Below, in pieces: positions 48,668 through 60,889 of a stretch of DNA of 64,000 nucleotides. Position 1 is the stretch's first letter; the number at the start of each line of letters is the position of its first letter. Source of the DNA: Tetracladium setigerum. Taxonomy: Eukaryota; Ascomycota; Leotiomycetes; Helotiales. The stretch lies in NCBI GenBank assembly GCA_031472005.1, contig PZJY01000011.1, positions 620,001-684,000 on the forward strand. Direction: 5' to 3'. Both the position numbers and the translations under genes were made by a program. Under the pieces are notes generated by a model. That model did no database searches. It saw only the letters and a program-made list of their open reading frames with translations, and was not told the origin of the DNA.

Positions 48668-51600
48668 TCATGACTGTCCATCATTACCCTTCCCCTCCTT
48701 CCCTTCCTTCTCCCCTTTCCTCCTCAACCCACTCAAGAACGTCCGCCCAGTCGAAGCCTTCCCACTACTCTTATCCGCAGCTCCCCCATGGTTTCCATTC
48801 CCATTCCTACTCGCACCCCTCGTAATCCTCGGCGGGCTCGATGTGAGGCTATCCCCTGCACCACCGCTCTGCTTATCCACAATCGGATCATACGGTCTTT
48901 GGTATTTACTCTCCTTCCCGAAGGTGGACTCCCAGAAACTTTGGCGGTCTTTCTTATCTTTGGTGTTGCCGTTGGAAGAAGCAGCGGCGGCAGGAGTGTT
49001 GTTGATGGAGGAGCTGAAAGCGAAAGAAGTCATTTCGCTTCCCGCCGATCCGGGGGTGTTTCTGCGCCCTATTAAGTGCATTCCCGAGATCGTGCCACCA
49101 CCGGCGGTGGTGTAATCTGGTTCATCGCCTGTTTGAGAGGGCGTAGTTACTTCCTGCAAAATCGAAGATGATTCCAGAGTCTCGAGGATATCCTCCCACT
49201 GCATTGAGAGCTGATCAGCAGTACGGTCTTCCTGCTCGGTAGCTTTAAGGAGACATTCATCAGTACGACTTTGCAGCGCGATGCAGAGTTGATTGAATTT
49301 TAAGATGTCGCCGTCGAGATCGGTGGGTGCGACGAAGCGGGTTGTTGCTTCTAGCCAGAGTTTGACAAGGATGGCAAAGTTGCGAGCGTGGTCGATTAGG
49401 TAGGGGAGGGAGGGGAAGCCTTCGCGGGAGGTTGGTGGGAGGCGAGCGAGGATTGTAATGGGGGTTGAGTAGGATGCGGGGACTGTGAAAGTGGTTTTGG
49501 AGGCCGGGATATCGCAGACGGCATCGATGTAGTCTTTCACGCCTTGGCGATGAGAGGAGAGGAAGCGGTTCATTGGTTCCATCCAGGATTCTTTGGCGCC
49601 AAAGGTTGAGAGGTTGGCGAGGGCTTGGAGGGATTTCGCTACGAGGGTTAAAGCTCTTTGAGCTTTGGGAAGGGGATGCTCTCGTAGGAGACCGAAGAGT
49701 TTAGGGTTGAGGAGTGCAGGACAGAAGAAGCGGAGGAAGAGGAAGCCGGAAACACTGGTATACTTAACAGTCCGTAGGAAATCTCCATATCGATCCTCGG
49801 CAACTGCACGAATGTACTTCAATATGTGTCGAAGTTCTGGTGGACATCGTGAAGCAGAGCCAGCGATTCCATCCCAAACACTTGTCGTCAGCGCGATGAG
49901 AACGGCCCAGTTCTTAGTAACATCCTCGCCTTGGTTAAGTCGAGATGGATCGACCTCGCAATCAGAGTTGAGCGTGTTGATTTCGGCGATTCTTTCCGAG
50001 AGAACTTCGCTGAGATACTCTTTACCGAGTCGTCGCATGTTGGAATCCAAGGCTTGGGTGAGCAGAGAGTTGCCACGGAACAAGAGATTTGCCTCTCCTT
50101 GCAGCGATTTTCCTATGTCTCGTACATTTTGTTCGCGGTCGCTTGTAGAATTGAAGGACTCATTTGAGCCGATCCTCCTACTCCACCGCACGCGCCTGAC
50201 TGTGTTGTTTTCCTTGCCTATGCCATCAATCTCATCTTCCACCAAAGCCATAAGCCAATCTCCACCATGCCCGGACACTTGAAAAATGTTCATCAGCGTC
50301 TCGGACAGTGGCTTGAGATGGGTTGGAGCGGCCTGAGAGATCTGAATTGTGAGGCCGTTTGAAAATCTGTGAAGAAGCTCGGAGATTTCCTGATACTCTT
50401 TGGACAATAGAACCACAATTTCTTCCCTCCGAATCTTCAAAAACAGCTCTCCAATTTGCTCATCCTGGTCGTCCAAAATCGGCCACCAGGTTTCATTATC
50501 TTTTCCCTTTTCAAGCTTGTCAACCGGTACATCAATAGTGCCACAGACGACCTCGGTGATCTTTTCCGGGTTATTAAGCGTAGACGACGAAAGAAATCCA
50601 AGAGTTGATGTGTCCGGACGCCGTAATCGCTTCAAGATAACCGAGAGCTTCGGGGTATAAGCAGGAAGGTCTTGAAATTCATAATCTTCTCTCCAAAACG
50701 GGTTCCTCGTATCCGTTTTGACATTGGTTTTGGCACGTAGCTCCCCATCAAGCAGGACTTCTGCAAAATAGTCGCCGATGAAGGGATCCGGCTCTTGCTT
50801 CACAAGCGTACGACCTTGACTCGTCTCAGGCCTGGCAAGGACTGGTTTTTTCATCTTTGCTTCGACAACTCTGATGCTGAGTGTCTTTTCGATGCGGAAC
50901 ATGTCGTCGTTGGGTGAGATAGTGGGACTTGAATCACCATCGTCGTGCTCTGAGGGATGAGGCCCATAGATTTCTGGAATCGTGAAGGCTCGTAATAAGC
51001 AGAACCACACTTCATAAATGAGACGTGACTCTAGCGAGATGTATACAGGCCTGATTATGGAGAGTTGGGTAGAAGTTGAGGTGTACTATAGAGGAATTAG
51101 TGATTGCTCGTTCGTGAACATGTGCGAAAGTCCACTTGAGTGCGCATGATGGAGGCAAAGGATGACCTATCGAATACTAGAAATGTCACTTACCGACGGA
51201 AGTATCGCAATACAATACTCCTCATCCAAAACAGTTCTATCTAGCCTCTGTATCGCGCACCTTGACAACTGCGATAACTGAATTACAGCCAACAACGTAA
51301 TGTCATTCTCCGTTAGTAATTTAAACTCTCCATTATCCTGAAGAATACAAGACACCTTGCGCCAAGATGACCTCGTCTGAGCCTTCAAATCCTTGGTTGA
51401 AGCCCGCCTCGCAATGGCCTTTGGAGTCGACGGGGCTCCCTTATCCCACAGCAGCAACTTTGCCACCTTGATGATATTTGGACCTTTCGACCCTTCCGGT
51501 GGAGCTAAGTGCACAAATGACGAATTTCGGCGCTCCATTGCAGGTCTTCGCTCCGCAATTGGGCTGGCGAGTGCGCCGTTTCGAATTTGTTGCCAACAGA

Positions 51601-52639
51601 GAAGAGCAGCGAGCCATAGATCGAATTCTCCTTTGATTAGAGGCACGAGCCAGACTTCAATTCCTTGGGCGCGATTTGTGATCTCAAGACAATCCAGTTC
51701 ACGGTCTGGTAAGGTTATAGGTTTCACCTGACAGCCTCTCAAATCAGGAATGATGGTGATGTGAAATTGCCCCTTCTCTTCGCCAGCATGCATAAGACAA
51801 CCTTTCGACTCGTCAATGTAACATGATCCCGTATACCAAGCACCCGAATCAGAAGTCTGATACTCAACCTCTCCCCTCATACGACCACAGAGATTCTTCA
51901 TCAGCATTAGGATCTTATTCGCATCCCCCGTAGCCACAGGCGACGGTAACGAATCTACCGACGGAACATCCAGCAATGCAGGCAGCGGTGAAGCTGGCCT
52001 CGAAGTCCTCTTGGTGAGTTTCCTCGACCCCTTCACTGAATTTGATTTGGACAACTGTGTGCGCGGAGTAACGGAGTGAAAGCTGTGTGAGTTGGAGCCG
52101 TCAGGTTGATTTTGGGAATCCGTATTGTGGAATGAAGATGCGCCTGTTGTTGAGTGCACAGATCCAATACGATGCCGGCTCTTTGAAACGGTATTTGAGG
52201 ATGCACGCTGTCGTTGTGGCTCATCCAGTGTGCGAGTCCTCGGTCTTGACGGTTGAAAGGAAACAGGAGGTCCGGACCGTTTCGATTCGGGAGTATTTGT
52301 CCTGTATGCATCCTCAAATACCAGACCCGCCCTGCGATCTTTGGGCTTCTCTCCTCCCGGTATGGATCGTGGGGATGAATGTTGCATATTCGTGGGACTG
52401 GCTGTGAGGTTCTCCCTCGTGACTCTGTTTTCTGGTGTCACGGTGCGCAGTGTAGGATTTCGCATACTGGCTCTCTGAAGCGAGTAGGATGGCTCTTCTT
52501 TCCTGCCCAAACTCCTGCTCATGTCCATATCCATGCCAGTTGTCTCCCAGTCCTCCAGATATGTCCTGGATCCGCCGTGTGCTCTGCCGTCCATGCCCAC
52601 GGGGAGTATACTCATCGGTCGTTGATTTTGCGTCGACAT
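48668..52639 (-). CDS. C2-RasGAP protein, BUD2/CLA2 type
   Basis: ATG at 52639 (MSTQNQRPMSILPVGMDG). Exon 1 is 51194-52639. Intron 51086-51193 (GTAAGT...CTATAG, phase 0) joins to YTSTSTQLSIIRPVYISLES. Exon 2 runs to the stop at 48668; 1287 residues in total. The order is a disordered Ser/Arg-rich N-terminus, a PH-like region (GEVEYQTSDSGAWYTGSCY, GEFDLWLAALL), a C2-like segment (GDYFAEVLLDGELRAKT... DYEFQDLPAYTPKL), then the RasGAP domain with LLFRGNSLLTQALDSNM (Arg is the likely finger) and FLFLRFFCPALLNPKLFGL. The tail is Gly/Ser/Lys-rich. BUD2 stimulates GTP hydrolysis by Rsr1/Bud1 in cell polarity and septation. The frame is intact throughout. Confidence 0.88.
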
Positions 52640-53813
52640 TTCTGCCCCACCGATGCAGCAGCACTTCTACGAATTGGCCTAATATTTTCCCCGTAGAGCG
52701 CCGAGCGCAGCCGCAGACGTTCCTACACAATCCTCTCGTTGTTCCTTTGCTGTATTCGATGCTGGAGTAGCTGTGCGAAAGGGAATCGTCGCGCAGATGG
52801 AAAGCGTTCGTGGAAATCGGCAATTATTCTTTCGTTCTTTTCGTTATTTGGCCGAACACTAAAGCTTCAGTGTTCATATATCCAGAGCCCAATGCGCCTC
52901 AATTCGTCCCAGATCCAATCTTTGACTTGAACACCTCCTCATTATAGCTTGCGCCCAAGCAGCAAAAATGCAAAGAGCTTCCTCCCGTCGTCAAGCAACC
53001 AAGTAGCACTTGGTAGCAGCAAGCTGCGGAGGCGGAGAAAGCGAGCAGCAGCAGCAACAGCAATTAACAAAGTAGCCCCTCCAGAATGCTAGCTTTTCTC
53101 GTTACATGTACAGTATACACAAACAGCCGTCAGCGAATCCGTGGTATAAACATTAAAATATTGCAAGCTGCAAGGGAGAGAGAGGGAGAGGACGACGGGG
53201 GCAAGCCTGTACTGTTGTAGTTGGAAGGGTGGTGGTGGTGGTTGGATGGGACCATGAATCCGTGATCCGAACTTAGAGCGGGCGGGCTTTCAGTTGCTTG
53301 CGCTTGGACTTTCAACTTGCTGCATCATTCACAATCCAAGAGACGCCACTTTCTTCAGGGGAGTTCGTCGGAAGAGGGAGCATGGTAATCTAACAAATTC
53401 CTGTAATGTACAGTAGTACTCCATCTTTGGGGGTTGGAGAAAGGCTCCGTTTAATATTATTGAGAGACATACATCCTGGGGAATACTGTAGTAAAATAGT
53501 GTTTATTTTCTTTTTTCTTCGCCGAGATCCTGAGAAAATTCTAGTGTCCGGAGTAGAAAGGAACAAGACCATGATTGACATTCTTCGAAGGTATCTCTTC
53601 TGCTTCCAAAAGGAAGTTCCAGTACCCTCAACCATGGCTAGTATCGTCCCCTGAACTAACAGAGTCTAGGTAGTCACGCACCGGATGTCAGAAAAAAGGA
53701 AGGAAAAGAAAGATATCACTCGCTAATTATCAGGTACTCAATGATAGAAAGGAGTTCTCAAACCATTCAATCCAGTATCCACAAGAATCCTCATCTAATA
53801 GTTGATAACGATT

Positions 53814-53953
53814 CAAGTCAAGTCAAGTCAAGTCCGGAGTCGTTTCGTTTCGTTTCCATCCCATCCCATCCCATCCCATCCCATCCCACAGAACGCAACT
53901 GACAAGCAACAGCTCCACGCCAAACCAAACCAAAACCAAACCAAATCAAATCC
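53814..53953. repeat. Cluster of four pentanucleotide microsatellites
   Basis: Within 140 bp: (AAGTC)4 at about 53814-53834, (GTTTC)3 at 53841-53856, (CATCC)6-7 at 53856-53887 and (CCAAA)4-5 at 53920-53953. All have a 5-bp period but different sequence. Confidence 0.85.
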
Positions 53954-54958
53954 TGGAGTATTTTAGTCGAAGTCACAGTCTCGGCAGTAGTATTAACCCC
54001 AGCATTTATTCCCCACATTTCGGATACTGCGTGTAGCCATACGTTGGTTGGTTGCAACCAACGATTTTAACAACAACCCCTACCGCTTCCTTCCCTCGTC
54101 AATAACCGACCCCAGTAGTAGTAGGATTCCATCCCCTGAGGGTTCACTTCCTCCTTGTCTTGTCCTCCTCTGACTTTGTTTACTAACGGAATAGTTCCCT
54201 CGGTTACGAGTAGACTGGCAGGTAAACTTGAACATGATCATCTCACGACCATTGATATTCTTCCTCACCTCTCTCGATTGACTCCCTTGAAGAAACAAAA
54301 AAAAAAGTGACATATCATACATATCATACATACCCAAGCCAATCCCACCTGTTCGGTTTTAGTTCTCCACCATCAGGTGCCATCACCAAGAAAATAGGGG
54401 TGCAGACCATACAGTCTAGTACCTGTCTAGGTAACTATCAGAAAAACAAAAGTCCCAAAGTCTAAAAAGCCTCTCGTCTCCATCTTTGCTGTCCTCTCGA
54501 GTTAATTCCTTCGACACCCCCGTCTCGCCCGTCACCCCCACAGATCGATCTAGTGGTTTGGGAATGTCTATGAAATGTTTCATAGATTTGAGAGGGAACT
54601 CTTATGTACTGCTGTGTAAACAACTCGTCATGATTGTTTCTCGGCCGGGTGTTCACTTTTTGTTCCTGCCGCGAGACACTGCACTGTGCACAAATGTACA
54701 CGCCACAAACATTACACACACAAACACACACACAGAGTATTCTTCAATCAATCGGTCAATCAACGCTTACCTAACTCACACCAGCTTGAAAATGATTCCC
54801 CGTGATCATTTAGTAAAGGACTATCTGACAGGTTTTAGGTGCCGACGGACCACTGGGACCCCTATCATTATTATTCGTTCGCTGCTTCCATAGTCTTAAA
54901 AACCGGCCGCTGTGTGTCACTTTCAAACTGCATTATAATTGTAAGGGGATAGAAAGAA

Positions 54959-54983
54959 TGGAGAGAGAGAGAGAGAGAGAGAG
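54959..54983. repeat. (GA)n microsatellite
   Basis: About 12 GA dinucleotides in non-coding sequence. Confidence 0.9.
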
Positions 54984-55900
54984 CAGGACCAAAAAATGAA
55001 CAGTGCTCCATGTAAAAAAAGATATCAATAGTAGGGGAATCCTGATTTCTTCCTCTAGCGGGAAAGACTTCGCCTACCTGACTTACTTCTCTCGAGCCTC
55101 TCTTTTTAACGCGTATCTTGCTTGCGTACCTGATCATTGCTTAACAGCGGTTCACTGTAGCATGATTACTTATCAAAATCATATCAATATGCACAATCGT
55201 TCCCATTTTCTTTCCGCCTTCCCATCCCAGAGACTTCCAAATTTCTCCAACTGTCTCCATTGGTTATTCCCGCTTCCTTATTCGATAACTCAAGAAAAAG
55301 GAAAAATCACTTTTAGTTTAGGGATCGTGGAGAAGGAAGTAGATAAGCAGGTTTTTTCTGCAACTTAAGTGCCACATTTCATTCATTTTTTTTCTTTTCT
55401 CGTTTCTTTTGTTTCTTTTTCCTTCCCCGCTTCCCTTCAAAGCAGTTGTGGCCCGCTCTTGTCAATTCATCAGAGACATAGAAATCGAAGAAAATCGAAA
55501 ATCGAAACTCTGAGCAAGGCCGGATCGATCGCAACAGAGAGAAAAAGAAGAAGAAAAAGAGAAAGAGCACTATCAAAGTCGAAGCCCATTATCAGGAGCC
55601 CCGCAGTAGTACTGTAGTAGAAGAACACCCCGAGAAACCCAGCCTGGATAATAAACCCTTTCCATCTCATCAAATAATAACCCATTCATAAACTACCATA
55701 AATTCCCCTCTTACACCAAACCTCATGACTAAAACCTTTCAAAAATCATTTCTGACAACAGACAAACAAACCCTTGGATATTTGAATAAACTCTCAGCAA
55801 CAAAGTACGACCCAAAGAGATTCACGACAAACATAATTCCTCACGATATGACAAAAAACTTCTTGACTGATAGGCATCTATACTGATTTACTGATTGGGT

Positions 55901-57067
55901 TCAGCGGAGTGATCGTTCAGAGAAGCCACCATCGGTAGGACTCGAGGGGCTGAGTGGCTGACTGCGAATACCACTGAGATCACCACTAGCTGTTCGTCGA
56001 AGTGCTTGAGTCATGGTCTCGATGGTTAATTCGCCGGTGGTGGTTGGAAGAGGGGGATGGATAGATAGCACGGGGCTTGCTAGTGGCTTGCTTTTTGGTG
56101 ACATTTCTACACCTTGCACGGAGGCAGATTGGCTTGTTGGAGGGGAAGTCCCAAGACCTTGGGAAGAGACTGGGGAGCGGATGGGAGATGGTGATCTATT
56201 CCTGGCGTGTCCAGAAGATAGAGAGCTGAGACCTGCAACATAGACTGAATCTCGAATGCCAGCATGCTCGGCATGTTCGGATTGCACGATATCCGAGAAT
56301 GAGATGAAGCTTAGGCGGCGGACATCTGTACTGTCGAGAGTACCATAGTTTGTGGTCAATTCGTCCTTCTCAGGAAGAATAACCAAATCCTCCCCAAAGA
56401 AAACTCCTGCAGGCTCTGGGTTCGTTGTAGCTCCTGTGACAACTGCGGCGGCAGGTTGGTGAGAAGAGTGCATCACAATTTCAACCGTATCCGGATCGAT
56501 TTTGTCGTTTGTGATAGCCTCGGAACTGGCATCCAGCACAGAAGGAATGTGGTTCTCGGTCTGGATGTGAGAGGGAATGGCTGGCGAATTCGGTACGGGT
56601 ACAGCACTCTCCTGCACATCTCTCTCGAAGATTTGCGAACCTGCTGGAGACACAATGCGTGGAGAGCCAGAAAAGAGATTTCGGTGAGGCGAGGCTGGCA
56701 TGTTGTAAGGGTGATTGGATGGAGGAGGTGATTGCTTTGGAAGCTGTCTTGGAGAGGCTATTGGGGTTGCCATGTTGCTGCCACTTGTATCTGAAGTTGC
56801 GTCGTCCTTCTTCTTTGCCTTGGACTTATCATCCGTCTTCTTCTTTCCGAACCCAAACAATCTTCGCTTTCCTGGTTTTGAGCTTTCCGTCGTCTCCACG
56901 ATCGCGCCCTCAACGTCACTATTATCCGCCGACTTGGACACAGGTTTTGCAGTGGTATCCTGGAAGCCTTCGCCGAGCAATGGGACTTTCGAGGTCGTCG
57001 TCGCTTGTTGTGAGTTGACAGGAACAGGAGAGTTCGACTGTGGAGGGCTAGTCTCCAAGGCACTCAT
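55901..57067 (-). CDS. Disordered hypothetical protein, single exon
   Basis: ATG at 57067 (MSALETSPPQSNSPVPV), 388 residues, no intron. It is Ser/Pro/Thr-rich with a basic patch KKKTDDKSKAKKKDD near residue 75. A more ordered block at about residues 235-275 has TNYGTLDSTDVRRLSFISFSD followed by IVQSEHAEHAG, which I believe recurs in other filamentous ascomycete proteins. The C-terminus is again Ser/Pro-rich (SPSPIRSPVSS). No catalytic motif, signal peptide or membrane segment is visible. Function is not known to me. It is divergent from the mitoribosomal gene at 57730. Confidence 0.75.
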   Translation of the reverse strand: MSALETSPPQSNSPVPVNSQQATTTSKVPLLGEGFQDTTAKPVSKSADNSDVEGAIVETTESSKPGKRRLFGFGKKKTDDKSKAKKKDDATSDTSGSNMATPIASPRQLPKQSPPPSNHPYNMPASPHRNLFSGSPRIVSPAGSQIFERDVQESAVPVPNSPAIPSHIQTENHIPSVLDASSEAITNDKIDPDTVEIVMHSSHQPAAAVVTGATTNPEPAGVFFGEDLVILPEKDELTTNYGTLDSTDVRRLSFISFSDIVQSEHAEHAGIRDSVYVAGLSSLSSGHARNRSPSPIRSPVSSQGLGTSPPTSQSASVQGVEMSPKSKPLASPVLSIHPPLPTTTGELTIETMTQALRRTASGDLSGIRSQPLSPSSPTDGGFSERSLR

Positions 57068-57729
57068 CTTGACGGATTCGGGGTTTGCAGCTAGAAGATT
57101 GCTAAAGAATGGTCTGGCCTATGTAAAACGATGGTCGGAAAGGGTCTTTCGTACTAAATCAGCATCCGTACCTGAAGGGGTTTAGGACTACGCGTGTCGG
57201 AGTGGAATGACTTACGATCACAAACACTCAGCTGCAAATGTGAGATAAATTGTGCTACAATACTAAGGGGGAGGGAGAAGGCTGGCTGTTTGTGGCAAGC
57301 AGAGAAGAGCAAGGAAATATAGACTTGGTTGGAAGTTGAAAGCCGTGATATTTGAATGGGGAAATGCGTCTTTATAGCAAGATCAGGTGGGAAAACGTGG
57401 GCGGCATCAATATCTGTCGAAAAGTGTGGAAAGCAAGTTCTCGTTCTTCCTCCTCTGCACCAACTCCCCAGTTCCTGGCCCAAGGCTGGCTCTGGCTCTT
57501 CCTTCTGTCTTGTGACGCTGCTGGGACGAGGGCCGCTGACGAGTAGGCGCCGCTCTTGCCCTTTTATGACCCGCCAATAGGATGTGACCCAGGAAAAGCT
57601 TATGTAAGGATTATGTCAGCGAATATTTTCAGACAGCTACGAACTCCGACCACCATGCAAAGGAGAGACAGAGCACGCGAGATTGAGATCAAATCCTCAT
57701 CGCCCAACACCCAGCATACCACCACTACA
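57068..57729. promoter_or_regulatory. Divergent promoter region
   Basis: 662 bp between the hypothetical gene (minus) and the mL58 gene (plus). The mL58 frame is open back to 57556 but the earlier ATGs give no better targeting sequence. Confidence 0.5.
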
Positions 57730-58353
57730 ATGGAGGCAAGATTGATACGCAGACCCATCACCGAGGTCCTCTCGGGGAGGACTCAATGTCTCTTGTCCCT
57801 CAACACGGCCTCTCGCCGACAAGAATCCTCCTATCGACGAACCAAACAACGTCTGAACATCAAACCAGCCGACTCCTTCCTGCTCAGCAAAGACTCGCCC
57901 AGCCACGACCACATCATCTTCAACCCCCCCTCCTCCGTCGCATCCGTCTATCACACGCCCCTCAAATTTCTCCCCAAGGACGACAAACGCCGCAAGCTCC
58001 TCCAGCCAGCCGACCCAACGGCTCGTCTGCCACCGCTATCAAAAACATTCAAGACTCCGATCTCCCATTTGACAGAGGAGCAGATGCGCGAGATTCAACG
58101 ATTGAGGATGTTGGATCCGGTGAAGTATACGACGCATAAGTTGGCGAGGGAGTATGGATGCACGAGCATGTTTGTGGTGCAGCTTTCGGGCGTGTTGGAA
58201 AAGGTTGTAGGGAATAATAGGGAGGCTTGGTTGGCGGAGAAGAAGAGGAAGGAGGAGGCTTTGGAGGCTGTTAGGGCGAGATGGGGTCCTAGGAGGACAA
58301 TGGCGAGGGAGGATCGACTTAGGAGGAAGGAGTTGGCTCTGAGGGATCAATAG
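57730..58353 (+). CDS. MRPL20: Mitochondrial large-subunit ribosomal protein mL58 (MRPL20)
   Basis: The chosen ATG at 57730 (MEARLIRRPITEVLSGRTQ) gives 207 residues and an Arg-rich targeting start; ATGs at 57655 and 57556 are in frame but extend the protein beyond the usual family length. Family motifs are SSYRRTKQRLNIKP, DHIIFNPPSSVASVYHTPLK, FLPKDDKRRKLL, LTEEQMREIQRLRMLDP and RWGPRRTMAREDRLRRKE. This is the fungal MRP-L20 family, a component of the mitochondrial 54S subunit with no bacterial counterpart. Single exon, intact. Confidence 0.9.
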   Translation: MEARLIRRPITEVLSGRTQCLLSLNTASRRQESSYRRTKQRLNIKPADSFLLSKDSPSHDHIIFNPPSSVASVYHTPLKFLPKDDKRRKLLQPADPTARLPPLSKTFKTPISHLTEEQMREIQRLRMLDPVKYTTHKLAREYGCTSMFVVQLSGVLEKVVGNNREAWLAEKKRKEEALEAVRARWGPRRTMAREDRLRRKELALRDQ

Positions 58354-59005
58354 GTGGTGGCATGAGGTTGGGAATGGGGAGAGGATGTGTAGGAGCTGAC
58401 ATTGTAGGGGAAAAGGTGAATGGACTTGTAGGAGTTGGGATTGTAGGAAAAGAAGAGAAAAGAAAAGGAGTAGGCAGCGTTGTGCGAGAGAGAGAAAGTG
58501 TGAAGATATAGAGAAGAGCGGCGGAACCAACGAACCAAAGCTCAGATGCCACTGGTCTCGAGCTGGTCTGTACAAATCAAACCCCAATGCGATGGGGATG
58601 GGGATTTCATTGTGTTGGTGGCATAGCTGGGCGTTTGGCAAGCTGTAGGATTATGTATGAAGAGATAGATGTATATTTAAAATTATAAAAGTTGAATATT
58701 ATTTTGCATATGTTCCTAACAGATGTTGGTCTATAGAAAGAATTAAAAAGATATCTCAAAATCACTTCTCATGGCTACTATTACACTATCAAATTTTGTT
58801 GTAAAACACGAGGAATGGTTCGAGTAGAATGAAAGCAGTTTGAAAATTCATTGCCATTGAGCAGCTTTTATTGAAGATCAGTTCACTAACGCCCAATTCG
58901 CTCCTTGCAATGATGCACCACCATTCTTACCCATTAAAATCGTCGATCATCACTTCATAATGCATCCCCAACTCAACCACAATCCAGTCCAGCCACTACA
59001 GTAAA
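58354..59005. other. Convergent intergenic spacer
   Basis: 652 bp between the stop codons of mL58 and cyclophilin-40. The 58354-58520 part is purine-rich on the plus strand. No gene is seen. Confidence 0.5.
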
Positions 59006-60193
59006 TTAAGCAAAGAATTTGCTATAAGCAGCCTTCTCCTTCTTAGCCCTATCAGTAGCCCTCTTCTTCACATCAGCAAGCTCCTTCACCACCGCCCCAT
59101 CATTAGGAACGAGTCCATTCGCCTTCTCCAAATCCGCCAATGCCTTATCATCATCTTTCAACCCAACATACGCAACACCACGACGGTACAAAGCCTTCGC
59201 CTTCTCGGCATCCGTGGTCCCTCCAACCTGGAGCGCAGCCGAAGCAGCTCTCTCACCTTCCGCGAAATCCTTGAGCTTGTTCGAAAGGAGCGCAGAATTG
59301 GAGTTCAGCGTGAATCGGAGGGCATCGAGCTGTTTTCCCGTCTCTGCAGCCTCATCTCCGGCGAGGGTAGGTTCCGCATTCAAGTATCTCAGTCCCTTCT
59401 GATATTTATCCAATCCTAAGCTCAAATCTCCAGCTTTGAATGCTGCGTTTCCGAAACCCTTCAATTCGGTGACGATCTTGACTGTCTCGGCGGCAGTGGG
59501 TTGTTCTCTCAAATCTTCTGGGAAGTCCTCGTATGGATCTCCGGTTGAGTCGGGGACCTTTTGGTCAGCGGCCTCAGCCTCGTCACCGGTAAGCTCGCCG
59601 CAGTTGGTGATGGTCACGTCTTTGTTTGGCTTGTCTCCAGAGTCGGTGGGCGTATTCTCGATCTTGCGAATGAGGGACTTGCCATTCAGAACCTCGCCGA
59701 ACACGACGTGTTTTCCATCCAGATGAGGTGTTTCGGCAACGGTAACGAAGAATTGGGATCCATTGGTACCTAAGATAACAAGCATTGCACCATTAGCCTA
59801 AGCTCCCCCTCAATGTTTGCCTTAACTTGACTTGTGTAACATACCAGGTCCGGCGTTGGCCATCGACAAGAGGAACGGCTTCGAATGCTTGTATTCGAAG
59901 TTTTCATCCTCGAATTTCATGCCGTAGATGCTCTCCCCGCCTGTGCCATTGCCGGCCGTGAAGTCTCCTCCCTGGATCATGAATTGCTTGATGACGCGGT
60001 GGAAGATGGATCCCTTGTAAGAGAGTGGCTTGCCAGCTTTGCCTACACCTTTCTCGCCAGTGCAGAGAGCGCGGAAGTTTTCTGCGGTCTTGGGGACTAC
60101 ATCGTCGTAGAGTTCGAAGGTGACTCGGCCTTCGAGCTTCTTTCCGATGGAGATGTCGAAGAAGACTCGGCTGCGTTTCTTTTGTTCGGCCAT
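59006..60193 (-). CDS. Cyclophilin-40 type peptidyl-prolyl isomerase with TPRs
   Basis: ATG at 60193 (MAEQKKRSRVFFDISIG). One intron, 59770-59844, splits a Gly codon; 370 residues in total, the usual Cyp40 length. The cyclophilin domain (about 10-180) has YKGSIFHRVIKQFMIQGGDF, SMANAGPGTNGSQFF and PHLDGKHVVFGEV. The position that is Trp in cyclophilin A is His here, as in other Cyp40s, which lowers cyclosporin affinity. Three TPR units fill residues about 220-365 (GNAAFKAGDLSLGLDKYQKG, NSALLSNKL, ALYRRGVAYVGLKDDDKAL) and normally bind the Hsp90 C-terminus. It acts as a cytosolic co-chaperone (CPR6/CPR7 type). Confidence 0.95.
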
Positions 60194-60889
60194 TGTCTAT
60201 ATGTTGTTGTAGTCTAAGGGGAATTTTGGAGGAGAAAGTTCGAGGGAGGGATTTATATATGATTGATGAATCGAGAGCTGAAGGTTGTTTGTGTTTGTTT
60301 TGTTCAGCCTTGTGATACTAGAAGTTTCTAAGTTTCTTTGGGAGGTGGGGAATTGTGAGCTCCCTTCACCGCCCCTCTATTCTTGGCAGGGGAGCAATGC
60401 AATGTTGAACTTTTGCATTTTATTCTGCGTTTTTGGGCTGGAATTATAATTATTGTTAATTAGTCGAAGTACTTGAACGCCATACTAGATAGAGATTTAT
60501 TTGTTTGATCTATGTCACCATTCGTCAATGTACAGGCAATTTTTCGTATTGCAGCAGTTTGCTCCTTTCCCGCTTCCAACAATTTGACAGAGTATTTCGA
60601 TGGAGAAACATGCTGGGATATCTTCATCACTCAGTGTAGGACGTAGCGATCTTATATTAGCCAAACTAAATGATCTAGGCCGATTCTATTCTCTATCAAT
60701 CTCATATATAGTCTATTGCATCAGCCCCCATCATAATCCGTAAGTCTCAAGACTTTGCAATCGGAACCACCATCAACAAATTCCATTGTTGTACACCAAC
60801 GAGCATCTGTACTTCTAATTGCTAGAAATGTTTCTGCAGAAGAGAGACTTTTACCTGGCTTTCAAGATTCCCTTTATTCTACTCGAGAC
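60194..60889. other. Cyclophilin-40 promoter and DTD 3' flank
   Basis: 696 bp, AT-rich, no coding sequence seen. Confidence 0.5.

Larger units (their letters stand above)
52640..55900. other. 3.3-kb gene-poor region with simple repeats
   Basis: Promoter side of the RasGAP gene and 3' flank of the next gene. No coding sequence is supported. Contains a cluster of pentanucleotide microsatellites (53814-53953), a CA-rich tract (54714-54732) and a (GA)n tract (54959-54983). Confidence 0.55.
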
